From Limimaricola sp. (GTDB taxonomy: Bacteria; Pseudomonadota; Alphaproteobacteria; Rhodobacterales; Rhodobacteraceae), in contig NZ_WGLM01000005.1 in NCBI RefSeq assembly GCF_016125575.1, forward strand, positions 310,001-374,000: DNA of 64,000 bases, given 5' to 3'. The notes beneath the pieces are model-generated. The model was not told the origin of the DNA and ran no database searches. It was given only the letters and a program-made list of their open reading frames with translations. The position numbers and the translations under genes were made by a program. The first letter of the stretch is position 1. The number at the start of each line of letters is the position of its first letter. Shown in pieces: positions 47,838-54,889 of this stretch.

Positions 47838-48304
47838 GTGCGCGGCGCCCCGTAAAGGTCCAGCAACTGCATCCGCAGCGCGCGCACCCGCGCGGCCATG
47901 TGCGGCAGGACATGGGCAAACATCTGGTAGCCCAGAACGGGGTTCGCCTCCATCTTGCCCCGAAGGCATTCGGCATCAAGGCTCACGGCACGAACTTCGG
48001 TCACCGCGCGGGCCTCGGACATGTGCTGGTACGGCGGCACCATCCAGCCCCATGACAGCATGTCGCCCGCGTGCAGCGTCTCGACGATCAGTGGCCCACG
48101 TTCGGGGCTGGCAATCTCGACGGCCACGTCACCGTGGCGCAGCAGGTAAGCGCGATCGGCGGCGTCGCCCTCGCCATAGATCAGGCTGCCCGCCTTGAAA
48201 TGCTCGTTTCGCGCGCAGCCCGCCAGCAGCGCCTGCGTAGGCGCATCGAAGGACTTGAAGATGGGATGCTCGGCGAGGATCTCCTCGAACCCATGGGTCT
48301 GCAT
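47834..48304 (-). CDS. stand-alone cyclic-nucleotide-binding domain protein in the hydrogenase operon
   Basis: The product is 156 residues and looks like one CRP-type cyclic-nucleotide-binding domain only: [33 protein letters not shown] starts the beta-roll (for example [13 protein letters not shown]) and [16 protein letters not shown] is the phosphate-cassette region. The protein ends after the long helix [25 protein letters not shown], with no helix-turn-helix. It cannot bind DNA as CRP does, so it may be a regulatory subunit of the hydrogenase. It starts three bases after the beta-subunit stop and overlaps the gamma-subunit gene. Confidence 0.86.
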   Translation of the reverse strand: MQTHGFEEILAEHPIFKSFDAPTQALLAGCARNEHFKAGSLIYGEGDAADRAYLLRHGDVAVEIASPERGPLIVETLHAGDMLSWGWMVPPYQHMSEARAVTEVRAVSLDAECLRGKMEANPVLGYQMFAHVLPHMAARVRALRMQLLDLYGAPRT

Positions 48305-48307
48305 GGC

Positions 48308-49426
48308 CTACTCCTTCGGGACGGGGCTCGCGGCGATGGCCGCGGCCTCGGCAGTGATGTCGATGCCGACCGGGCACCAGGCGATGCACCGCCCGCAGCC
48401 GACGCAGCCCGAGGTGCCGAACTGCGCCTCCCACGACGACAGCTTGTGCGTCATCCACTGGCGATAGCGCGACGCGGTCGAGCGGCGGACAGCGCCGCCA
48501 TGCACGTAGGTGAAATCGACGGTAAAGCAGCTGTCCCAGGTCCGCCAACGCTCGGTATGATCGCCCGACAGGTCGTTGACATCCTCCACGTCGCTGCAAA
48601 AGCAGGTGGGACAGGCCATCGTGCAATTGCCGCAGCTGAGACAAGCATCGGCGACCACCTGCCATTGCGGATGATCGAGGTTCGCGGCCAGAACGCCCGC
48701 CATGCCCGGCGGCATCGCGCGGGTCTGCATCGCGGCGGCGGCGGCGCTGGCCGCCTCGGCCTCGGCCCTGTGGGCGGCATTGGCGCGGGGCAGGTCCAGC
48801 CCGTCCACGATTTCCGCGCCCCTGTCGCTGCCCACCTCGACCAGCAGGCCGGTGCCTGTGGCCAGCTCGGTCAGCGCGATGTCGAAACCGGCCTTGGCGC
48901 GCGGCCCTGTCTGCATCGAGGCGCAAAAACAGGTGGCGGCCGCGCGGGTGCAGTTCACCGCGACGATCAGCGTCGCGGCGCGGCGGCGTCCATAGCCGGG
49001 ATCGGCGAAATCGCCGTTGTCAAAGACCCGGTCTTGCACCTCCATCGCCGCGATCTCGCAGGCGCGAACGCCGAAGAAAGCGGTTTTCGGGTAATCGTCC
49101 TGCACCGGGGTCACGGCAAAGCCGTCATCGGTGCGGCTGGCCTCCCACAGCTTCTGCCGGGACGGAAAGAGGTGCTTTTTCCAGCTTTGCGGACCCACGA
49201 CGTAATCGAACCACCGGCCCGGATCGCCCGCGCCCAGCCGGTAATGGCCGCCCTCCTGCGTGTCGGTCAGGCCCTTGGGCAGGGTCGCGCCGGGGGTCAG
49301 CGGATCGTAGGTGATGGCACCGTCGCGCGCCTGCGGGCCGATCACCCTCCAGCCTTGCCGCTGCAACGCCTCGACCAGAACGGCGGGATCGTCGATCAGC
49401 AGGGCAGGCGCTGGCGAAGCGGACAT
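48308..49426 (-). CDS. hydB: hydrogenase beta subunit, 4Fe-4S ferredoxin type
   Basis: The product is 372 residues. Two [4Fe-4S] motifs lie in the C-terminal half: [16 protein letters not shown] and [12 protein letters not shown]. The N-terminal half has [17 protein letters not shown], typical of the sulfhydrogenase beta subunit and related electron-transfer proteins. It is the first gene of the hydrogenase operon. ATG 49426 is preferred; a TTG two codons upstream is possible. The 96 bases before it contain no recognisable FNR-type box; I see no terminator after the upstream epimerase gene. Confidence 0.91.
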   Translation of the reverse strand: MSASPAPALLIDDPAVLVEALQRQGWRVIGPQARDGAITYDPLTPGATLPKGLTDTQEGGHYRLGAGDPGRWFDYVVGPQSWKKHLFPSRQKLWEASRTDDGFAVTPVQDDYPKTAFFGVRACEIAAMEVQDRVFDNGDFADPGYGRRRAATLIVAVNCTRAAATCFCASMQTGPRAKAGFDIALTELATGTGLLVEVGSDRGAEIVDGLDLPRANAAHRAEAEAASAAAAAMQTRAMPPGMAGVLAANLDHPQWQVVADACLSCGNCTMACPTCFCSDVEDVNDLSGDHTERWRTWDSCFTVDFTYVHGGAVRRSTASRYRQWMTHKLSSWEAQFGTSGCVGCGRCIAWCPVGIDITAEAAAIAASPVPKE

Positions 49427-49522
49427 CGGCAACCGGGCCTTCGGTGATTCTCACTGGTTACGGCCAAAGCTTCCCATGCGCAGCCCCGCGCGGGCAACCT
49501 TTTTCCCGCCCCGCACGCAGAC

Positions 49523-50788
49523 TTAGCGCGCGGAGGCCGCCAGCCCGGCAATGACGCTGCCGGTCGCGGGCACCAGCGGGATCAGGCAGGCCTGCACCGC
49601 GTGGTAGAGGTCGGGCTTGCCGGAAAAGACCTTCTCGACCGGGCGCAGGTCGGCGCCCAGTTCGGGAAACCAGCCGCCATTGGCCGGGTCGATCAGGTGA
49701 TGCGCGGCAAAGCCCCAGATGCGGCGATACCACGTCTCAAACTCCGCATCGCCCTGGCTTTGGCGCAGCACCGCGGCCGCCGCGATGCCCTCGGCGCAGG
49801 GCCACCAGTAGCGGTCGGCCCGGTCGGGCCGGTCCTCCCAGTCGAGCGTATAGTAAAAGCCGCCCCGTTCCCCGTCCCAGCCGATCGCGCAGGTCTTGAG
49901 AAAGAGCGCGCGCGCAGCCTCGGGCAGCCAATCATGCGCGCGGCCCGACAGCTCCCATAGCTGGTTGAGCAGCCTGCTCCATTCCAGCGCATGGCCCGGC
50001 GTTGTGCCTGCGGGGCGGAACATCGGGTCGCCGGCATAGGCCCGGTCGATGGTCCAGTCGGCGTGGAAATGCTCGGCCACGCGCCAGCCCTCGGCGCGGG
50101 CATGGCAATTGATGATAAGGGCCGCGATCCGACCGGCCTTTTGCAGGTAGCCCGCCTCGCCCGTGGCCTCGAAGGCGGCCATCAGCGCCTCGGTCAAGTG
50201 CATGTTCGAGTTCTGCCCGCGATAGGGGCCAAGCGGCGTCCAGTCGGGGGCGTATTCCTCCGTCGTGGCGCCGGCGGCCTCATCCCAGAACCGCGTCTCG
50301 ATGACCTCGGTCACATCGGCGATCAGCCGGTCGGCATCGGGATGGCCTACCATCTTGGCCGAGGCCCCGGCCAGCAGGACGAAGGCGTGGCCATAGGCCT
50401 GCTTGGTGGCATCGATGGGCCCGCTATCGTCGACCGACCAGACGTAGCCGCCATTGCGCCCGTCGCGGTGCCGCTCCCACACAAAGCGCATCCCGTGATC
50501 AACCATCCTGTCTGCACCGGGCAGGCCCAGCAGGTGGGCCGCGGCGAAACAGTGGATCATCCGCGTCGTTTCGTGCAGGTGCCGCACCGTACCGCCGGCC
50601 CCCTGCCCCGGCCGCGGCCGCCCCGCCGCGTCCAGCGCGAAGAACCCGCCCGCCGGGTTCAGCGCCGCCGGCTGAAACAGATCGAACAACCGCCCCGCCT
50701 GCCGCAGCAACCAGTCGCGATGCGCGGGCCGGGCAACGAAATCCGGCCCCTGCAAACCGGTCCACGCATCCTTGTCCTGCCCCGTCAT
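49523..50788 (-). CDS. AGE-family epimerase/isomerase (N-acylglucosamine 2-epimerase type)
   Basis: This 421-residue (alpha/alpha)6-barrel protein belongs to the family that includes N-acylglucosamine 2-epimerase, mannose isomerase and YihS. Visible blocks are the N-terminal VRHLHETTRMIHCFA, the central RGQNSNMHLTEALMAAFEATG and TPGHALEWSRLLNQLWEL, and the C-terminal WWPCAEGIAAAAVL. Catalytic histidines are expected in NMHLTEA and GHALEW. The sugar substrate is unknown. It is divergent from the sterol-desaturase-like gene and stands before the hydrogenase operon on the same strand. Confidence 0.87.
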   Translation of the reverse strand: MTGQDKDAWTGLQGPDFVARPAHRDWLLRQAGRLFDLFQPAALNPAGGFFALDAAGRPRPGQGAGGTVRHLHETTRMIHCFAAAHLLGLPGADRMVDHGMRFVWERHRDGRNGGYVWSVDDSGPIDATKQAYGHAFVLLAGASAKMVGHPDADRLIADVTEVIETRFWDEAAGATTEEYAPDWTPLGPYRGQNSNMHLTEALMAAFEATGEAGYLQKAGRIAALIINCHARAEGWRVAEHFHADWTIDRAYAGDPMFRPAGTTPGHALEWSRLLNQLWELSGRAHDWLPEAARALFLKTCAIGWDGERGGFYYTLDWEDRPDRADRYWWPCAEGIAAAAVLRQSQGDAEFETWYRRIWGFAAHHLIDPANGGWFPELGADLRPVEKVFSGKPDLYHAVQACLIPLVPATGSVIAGLAASAR

Positions 50789-50921
50789 TCCGCGAATCCC
50801 TCTGGCTTGGTCGTTCTTTTGCCAGACTGCCAGCGCCCGCGCAGTATTGCCAAGCCCCGGGACCGCTTGACATCAGCACGCGGCGAGGCTGCAATCAGCG
50901 TCAGGTTTCCACGGAGGCGCA

Positions 50922-51830
50922 ATGGTTTCGTTCGACGCCCTCTATCGCAGTTTCTTCGGCAGTTCGGTCGAGGTTGCACCGGAATACCTGCTGCTGAGCC
51001 TTCCCATCGCCTGGCTGGCCTACAAACTGGGGCGCCGATCAGGAGGGTTCTGGCGCTGGCTGCTACCGCGCCGCATTTACGCGCACCCGTCACACCGGCT
51101 TGACCTTGTGCTTTTCGTCATCGGCCGCCTGCTGGCCTTCTCGGGCATTTTCACCCGTCTGTCCGCGGCACCGCTTGTGGCAGCCGGCGTTGTCCGCCTG
51201 ATCGGGCGTGATCCAGCCGCGCCGCCCTTGCTGGGCCCGGTCGCGCTGGCGCTGCTGATGTGGGTGCTCAGCGACTTTCTGCTTTACTGGATCCATCGCT
51301 GGTTCCATCACCTCCGCCCGCTCTGGCCGCTGCACGCGGTCCATCACAGCGCCGAGGTGCTGACGCCCTTCACCGCGTTTCGCCAGCATCCCGGCGCGCT
51401 GCTGGTCAGTTCCGTCGTCTACTCGGTCCTGATCGGCGCGGCGCAGGGCGTGCTGGTGGGCACGCTTGATCCGGACACGACCATTGCGACGATCGCCGGC
51501 ATCAACGCCTTCATCGTGCTGGCCCATGCGGCGCTGGCGAATTTCCAGCACAGCCATGTCTGGATCAGCTATGGCCGCGTGCTGGAGCATGTCTTCATCT
51601 CGCCCGCCCAGCACCAGATTCACCACAGCACCGACCCGGCCCATTACGGGCGGAACTTCGGCACCATGCTGGCACTTTGGGACTGGATGTTCGGAACGCT
51701 CTACGTGATCCGCGGGGCCGAAGATATCACCTTCGGACTGACCGACAGGGATGATGCACCACTTGCCACGCACCGGTTGGGGCCGGTGATGCTGTCGCCT
51801 TTGCGGCGGATGATCGGCGCCCGGCCCTGA
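50922..51830 (+). CDS. sterol desaturase/fatty acid hydroxylase family protein
   Basis: This integral membrane di-iron enzyme has 302 residues with several hydrophobic helices. The histidine boxes are HRWFHH, HAVHHS and, near the C-terminus, HQIHHSTDPAHYG. Members hydroxylate or desaturate sterols, carotenoids or lipids; in bacteria the substrate is usually unknown, with ornithine lipids or hopanoids as candidates. GGAGGCGCA lies before the ATG. Its end is 16 bases from the convergent small-protein cluster. Confidence 0.9.
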   Translation: MVSFDALYRSFFGSSVEVAPEYLLLSLPIAWLAYKLGRRSGGFWRWLLPRRIYAHPSHRLDLVLFVIGRLLAFSGIFTRLSAAPLVAAGVVRLIGRDPAAPPLLGPVALALLMWVLSDFLLYWIHRWFHHLRPLWPLHAVHHSAEVLTPFTAFRQHPGALLVSSVVYSVLIGAAQGVLVGTLDPDTTIATIAGINAFIVLAHAALANFQHSHVWISYGRVLEHVFISPAQHQIHHSTDPAHYGRNFGTMLALWDWMFGTLYVIRGAEDITFGLTDRDDAPLATHRLGPVMLSPLRRMIGARP

Positions 51831-51846
51831 GGACCGGGCACGCAGA

Positions 51847-52110
51847 TCAGAATTTCATCAGAACGTCGCTGTCGTCGCTGTTGCCCGACGGGCTGCTTGC
51901 GCCGCGCGTCGTCGGCGTCGCCTTCGGATACTGGAATGCCATCCACACCAACAGGCCGATCAGGATGCCGGCAATCGCCGCGCCGTTGTCGTTGCTGGAG
52001 GTGGTATACTTGGGAATCACCTGAATATTCGGCGTCGCCTGGGCAAGGGCAGGCGTGACACCAAGGCCGAGGCAAAGCGTAGCGCAGGCAAGGGACTTCA
52101 TCAGTTTCAT
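51847..52110 (-). CDS. tiny membrane-anchored protein, paralogue 1 of 3
   Basis: The product is 87 residues: signal peptide (MKLMKSLACATLCLGLG, probable cleavage ALA-Q near residue 23), a short polar stretch ending TTSSNDNG, one hydrophobic helix (AAIAGILIGLLVWMAFQYP) and a C-terminal tail ending DDSDVLMKF. The same plan and the same last residues recur in the next two genes. ATG 52110 with GAGGAG upstream is preferred over a TTG one codon earlier. It is the last gene in the row and the most divergent. I do not recognise the family. Confidence 0.7.
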   Translation of the reverse strand: MKLMKSLACATLCLGLGVTPALAQATPNIQVIPKYTTSSNDNGAAIAGILIGLLVWMAFQYPKATPTTRGASSPSGNSDDSDVLMKF

Positions 52111-52126
52111 CAAGAAACTCCTCTTT

Positions 52127-52150
52127 ACACGGGACCATCATGGCCCGTGT
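52127..52150 (-). other. intercistronic hairpin between small-protein genes 2 and 1
   Basis: ACACGGG (52127-52133) pairs with CCCGTGT (52144-52150) and CCA with TGG inside, leaving a one-base bulge and a three-base loop. It begins ten bases after the stop of paralogue 2 (minus-strand direction) and ends before the ribosome site of paralogue 1. It could stabilise or attenuate the transcript. Confidence 0.5.
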
Positions 52151-52160
52151 CTGGCGGTTG

Positions 52161-52403
52161 TCAGAACTTCATCAACACGTCACCGTCCGCGGGCGGCGCG
52201 GAAGGATCCGCCTTGCCCCGGGTCGCGGGTGCGGCTTTCGGGTTTTCGTGCTGGAACCACAGAAGGAAACCCAGAACCACGGCGGCAATCAGGATGCCGT
52301 TGTTGTTGTCGTTGCTGGTCTGCACCTGGCTTCCCGCCGTGGCGCTGGTGGCCCCCAGCGCAAGGCACAGAGCCACAGCCGACAAGGACTTGGCGATCTT
52401 CAT
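52161..52403 (-). CDS. tiny membrane-anchored protein, paralogue 2 of 3
   Basis: The product is 80 residues: signal peptide (MKIAKSLSAVALCLALG, probable cleavage near ATA-G), QTSNDNNNG, one helix (ILIAAVVLGFLLWF), then HENPKAAPATRGKADPS and the conserved ending DGDVLMKF. It is close to paralogue 3, sharing SNDNNNGILIAAV and ATRG-ADPS. GGAGGG stands before the ATG. If the first segment is cleaved the mature protein has about 57 residues with a single span, so it would sit in the inner membrane, possibly as an oligomer. Function unknown. Confidence 0.73.
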   Translation of the reverse strand: MKIAKSLSAVALCLALGATSATAGSQVQTSNDNNNGILIAAVVLGFLLWFQHENPKAAPATRGKADPSAPPADGDVLMKF

Positions 52404-52455
52404 TTTCGTCCCTCCATTGCTGGCGGCGATGCCGCCGTTTGTCCGGTTGCCCGGA

Positions 52456-52698
52456 TCAGAACTTCATCAGTACGTCACTGTCGCCGGTCGTGCCGGACGG
52501 ATCTGCGTCTCCTCGGGTCGCTGGCGCGGGTTTCGGATATTCGTGACCGATCCAGACCAGCAGTCCGATCAGAACAGCGGCAATCAGGATACCGTTGTTG
52601 TTGTCGTTGCTGGTGGGCGTGATGTTCGCCGCTGACACACTTGTTGCGCCCAGCGTCAGGCACAACGCGGCGACTTGCAAAGCCTTGAATGTTTTCAT
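52456..52698 (-). CDS. tiny membrane-anchored protein, paralogue 3 of 3
   Basis: The product is 80 residues: signal peptide (MKTFKALQVAALCLTLG, probable cleavage near VSA-A), TPTSNDNNNG, one helix (ILIAAVLIGLLVWIG), then HEYPKPAPATRGDADPS and DSDVLMKF. It is the first gene of the row in transcription direction and has GGGGGAT upstream. A promoter candidate lies at 52752-52781. The nucleotide sequences of the three genes are also alike at their 3' ends, which indicates recent tandem duplication. No known domain recognised. Confidence 0.75.
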   Translation of the reverse strand: MKTFKALQVAALCLTLGATSVSAANITPTSNDNNNGILIAAVLIGLLVWIGHEYPKPAPATRGDADPSGTTGDSDVLMKF

Positions 52699-52751
52699 GA
52701 CAAATCCCCCGTTTCAAAATCAACGGGCGCTCGAACGGCACCCTTGTCGGA

Positions 52752-52781
52752 AGTCTAGTCATCGCTCCCGCGCGCGGTCAA
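52752..52781 (-). promoter_or_regulatory. promoter candidate for the small-protein cluster
   Basis: Read on the minus strand, TTGACC (52781-52776) and TAGACT (52757-52752) are separated by 18 bases, a fair match to a housekeeping promoter. The start codon of paralogue 3 is about 53 bases further on. This would make the cluster independent of the creatininase operon upstream. Confidence 0.35.
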
Positions 52782-52801
52782 CTGCCGTTCAATGCGTGCC
52801 T

Positions 52802-53596
52802 TCAAAAGCGTGGCACGATAGGCTCGAACCCTTCAAGCGGTTGCGCCGCGACCTTGCGCAACAGGCCGATCACGTCAGTCACCATCTTCTCGGCGGTGGC
52901 ATGGCCCTTTTCCGCGGTCGCCAGATGCGCCTCGCCCACCACCCCGTGCGGGTTGAGGTCGGACGAAACCCAGCCATAGCTGATCCCGCCGATGGGCGAG
53001 ATCGCGCTGCTCTCCGCGGTCGAGCGGAAATCCTGCGCCGCGGCCATGTCCACGGTCTCGGGCGCAAAGGCCAGCACCAGCGAGGTTTCCACGTCGCCGC
53101 CATGGATGCCGTAGGTGCTTTCCTGCTTCGAATATATCCCCTCGGGCGCGCCATGCGCGCCCCAGCCCAGCTTGACCACGAACATGCCTGTGCGCACCCG
53201 CAACTCGCGCCCGACGATGGAAATCAGGTCCACGTTGCCGCCATGGCTGTTGAGGATGACCATCTTGCGCACGCCCGCTCGCGCCACCGACAGGCCGATC
53301 TCGGTCCAGACGGCCAGCGCGGTGGGCGCGCTCAGCGTCAGCGTGCCCGGCGCCCACAGATGCTCGTTCGACTTGCCCACGGCCTGCACCGGCAGGATCC
53401 GCAGGTCGAGGTCCTCGGGGCATTTTTCGCGCAGCAGCGCCAGCATCCCTTCGTTGATGATCGTGTCGGTGCCCACCGGCAGGTGCGGCCCGTGCTGCTC
53501 GATCGCCGCCGTGGGCAGGATCGCGATCGTCCGCAGCGGATCGACCTCTTTCCATTCCGGCGCGCGGTAATCCTTCCAGTCCATCCTGCGTGTCAT
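52802..53596 (-). CDS. creatininase-family amidohydrolase
   Basis: The product is 264 residues. The metal site is visible in AAIEQHGPHLPVGTDTII (Glu33, His35, Asp44) and the conserved NSHGGN follows in the middle. Family members open cyclic amides (creatinine to creatine) or act on formamides in flavin and deazaflavin synthesis. GGAGGTGG precedes the ATG, which overlaps the upstream flavodoxin-fold gene (ATGA). It is the last gene of the eight-gene operon and would suit a ring-opening or deformylation step. Exact substrate unknown. Confidence 0.91.
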   Translation of the reverse strand: MTRRMDWKDYRAPEWKEVDPLRTIAILPTAAIEQHGPHLPVGTDTIINEGMLALLREKCPEDLDLRILPVQAVGKSNEHLWAPGTLTLSAPTALAVWTEIGLSVARAGVRKMVILNSHGGNVDLISIVGRELRVRTGMFVVKLGWGAHGAPEGIYSKQESTYGIHGGDVETSLVLAFAPETVDMAAAQDFRSTAESSAISPIGGISYGWVSSDLNPHGVVGEAHLATAEKGHATAEKMVTDVIGLLRKVAAQPLEGFEPIVPRF

Positions 53597-54231
53597 TCTG
53601 CCACCTCCGTTCGTGCCGCCGTCGCGGCGATGCGCCGCCCGATCAGCCTGTCCATCTTCGCCGCCACCCGGCCCAGGTGCCGCGCGCGGCTGGCTGGGGT
53701 GGAGCTGTCCATCAGGTAATGCGCCGCGAAAACCCGCCGCGCCCGCGGCGCACAAAGCCAGCCCACGCCACGCGCCAGTTGCCGCCGCCCGGGCGCGCCC
53801 ACCAGCAGGGTCAGCCACCAGCTTGCCCCGCAGGTGGTGAAGATCCCCAGCCGGGTGATTTGCCGCAGCCCCGGCCGGATCGTGCGATGGCTGGCATCGG
53901 GCATCAGGAAGGCCACGTCAGGCAGCAACACCCGGTCCAGCCATCCCTTCAACATCGCGGGCAGGCCATACCACCAGGTGGGATAGACGAAGATCAGCGT
54001 ATCGCACCATTCCACGTCGGCGCAGTAGCGTTCGACCGGCGCGCGGTTGGCCGGCGTATTCAGATACCCCTCCCACTCCGCCCGCGTCAGCAGCGGCGCG
54101 AAATCCTCGGCGTAAAGGTCGTGCAACCGCACCTCGGCCCCGCTAGCCGCCAGCTTGTCCAGCACCACGTCGCGCACCGCGGCGTTGAAGCTGCCGGGAC
54201 TGGGGTGGCAATGGACGACAAGCGCGCGCAT
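53593..54231 (-). CDS. flavodoxin-fold NAD(P)H:quinone oxidoreductase, copy 2
   Basis: The product is 212 residues of the MdaB/KefF/NQO1-like family. HCHPSPGSFNAAVRD is the FMN-phosphate loop, FVYPTWWYGLPAMLKGWLDRV the FMN-ring block and FTTCGASWW the third contact. It is paralogous to the preceding gene but diverged. The ATG overlaps the previous stop by one base (TGATG). Such enzymes reduce quinones or nitro compounds, or supply reduced flavin to a partner oxygenase. Confidence 0.87.
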   Translation of the reverse strand: MRALVVHCHPSPGSFNAAVRDVVLDKLAASGAEVRLHDLYAEDFAPLLTRAEWEGYLNTPANRAPVERYCADVEWCDTLIFVYPTWWYGLPAMLKGWLDRVLLPDVAFLMPDASHRTIRPGLRQITRLGIFTTCGASWWLTLLVGAPGRRQLARGVGWLCAPRARRVFAAHYLMDSSTPASRARHLGRVAAKMDRLIGRRIAATAARTEVAE

Positions 54232-54812
54232 CAGAACCGGTCCATCTCCTGGCCCACGCGGGCCAGGAAGGCCCGCCGCTGCGCCTCGGTGGCATTGTTC
54301 ATGTCATGCAGCGCGAGATAGCGCGTGGTGGAGGCCCGCGTCACACCCCAGACCGCGCGCGTCACCACCTTGCGCGGTGCATCTCCCGCCAGGAACGTGC
54401 GCCAGCGCGTGCCGCCATAGGTCGTGACCGCGGCCAGCTTGCGGATGTTCAGCAGCGCCGGCGTCAGCTTGCCATCTGCCAGGTCGAAACTCACGCCCGG
54501 CAGGAACACCCGGTCGAAGAACCCTTTCAGGATCGCCGGGTAGCCATAGTTCCAGACCGGAAAGACCAGCACCAGCGCCTGCGCCGCGCGCAACCGGTCG
54601 ACATAGACCTGCACCGGCGCGCAGTTGATCGCTGTGTCATGGTAATTGCGCCGCTCTTCGGTCGTCAGGACCGGACTGAACCCCTCGGCGTAAAGGTCGC
54701 AATCGTCCACCTCCCAGCCCTTGGCCTGCAACCGCTCCACCACCGTGCTATGCAGCACCGCCGAAAAGCTTTCCGGCACCGGATGCGCAAAGATCACCAT
54801 GACGCGGCCCAT
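54231..54812 (-). CDS. flavodoxin-fold NAD(P)H:quinone oxidoreductase, copy 1
   Basis: The product is 193 residues of the same family as its neighbour. FAHPVPESFSAVLHS forms the FMN-phosphate loop, FPVWNYGYPAILKGFFDRVF the ring block and VTTYGGTRW the third loop. The pair may be two independent reductases or a heteromer. It is separated from the FAD-oxidase gene by 77 bases that contain a dispersed repeat, so transcription may be partly reduced between the two halves of the operon. Confidence 0.87.
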   Translation of the reverse strand: MGRVMVIFAHPVPESFSAVLHSTVVERLQAKGWEVDDCDLYAEGFSPVLTTEERRNYHDTAINCAPVQVYVDRLRAAQALVLVFPVWNYGYPAILKGFFDRVFLPGVSFDLADGKLTPALLNIRKLAAVTTYGGTRWRTFLAGDAPRKVVTRAVWGVTRASTTRYLALHDMNNATEAQRRAFLARVGQEMDRF

Positions 54813-54823
54813 GTCAGACCCTC

Positions 54824-54874
54824 TTCATCTTGCCAAAAATACTCCGGGGGGTGCCGGGGGGCTGGCCCCCCGGC
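54824..54874 (-). repeat. dispersed G-rich repeat, copy B
   Basis: The core TTGCCAAAAATACTCCGGGG (plus-strand reading) resembles copy A at 26252, and a strong GC hairpin follows (CCGGGGGG with CCCCCCGG around CTGG). On the minus strand it lies between the FAD-oxidase stop and the first flavodoxin-fold gene. It may act as a partial terminator inside the operon. Confidence 0.55.
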
Positions 54875-54889
54875 CACCGCCGCCGCGCG

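Noticed and set aside
49427-49522. FNR/FnrL-type box before the hydrogenase operon
   Set aside because: No TTGAT-N4-ATCAA-like palindrome is present; anaerobic control cannot be claimed from this region.
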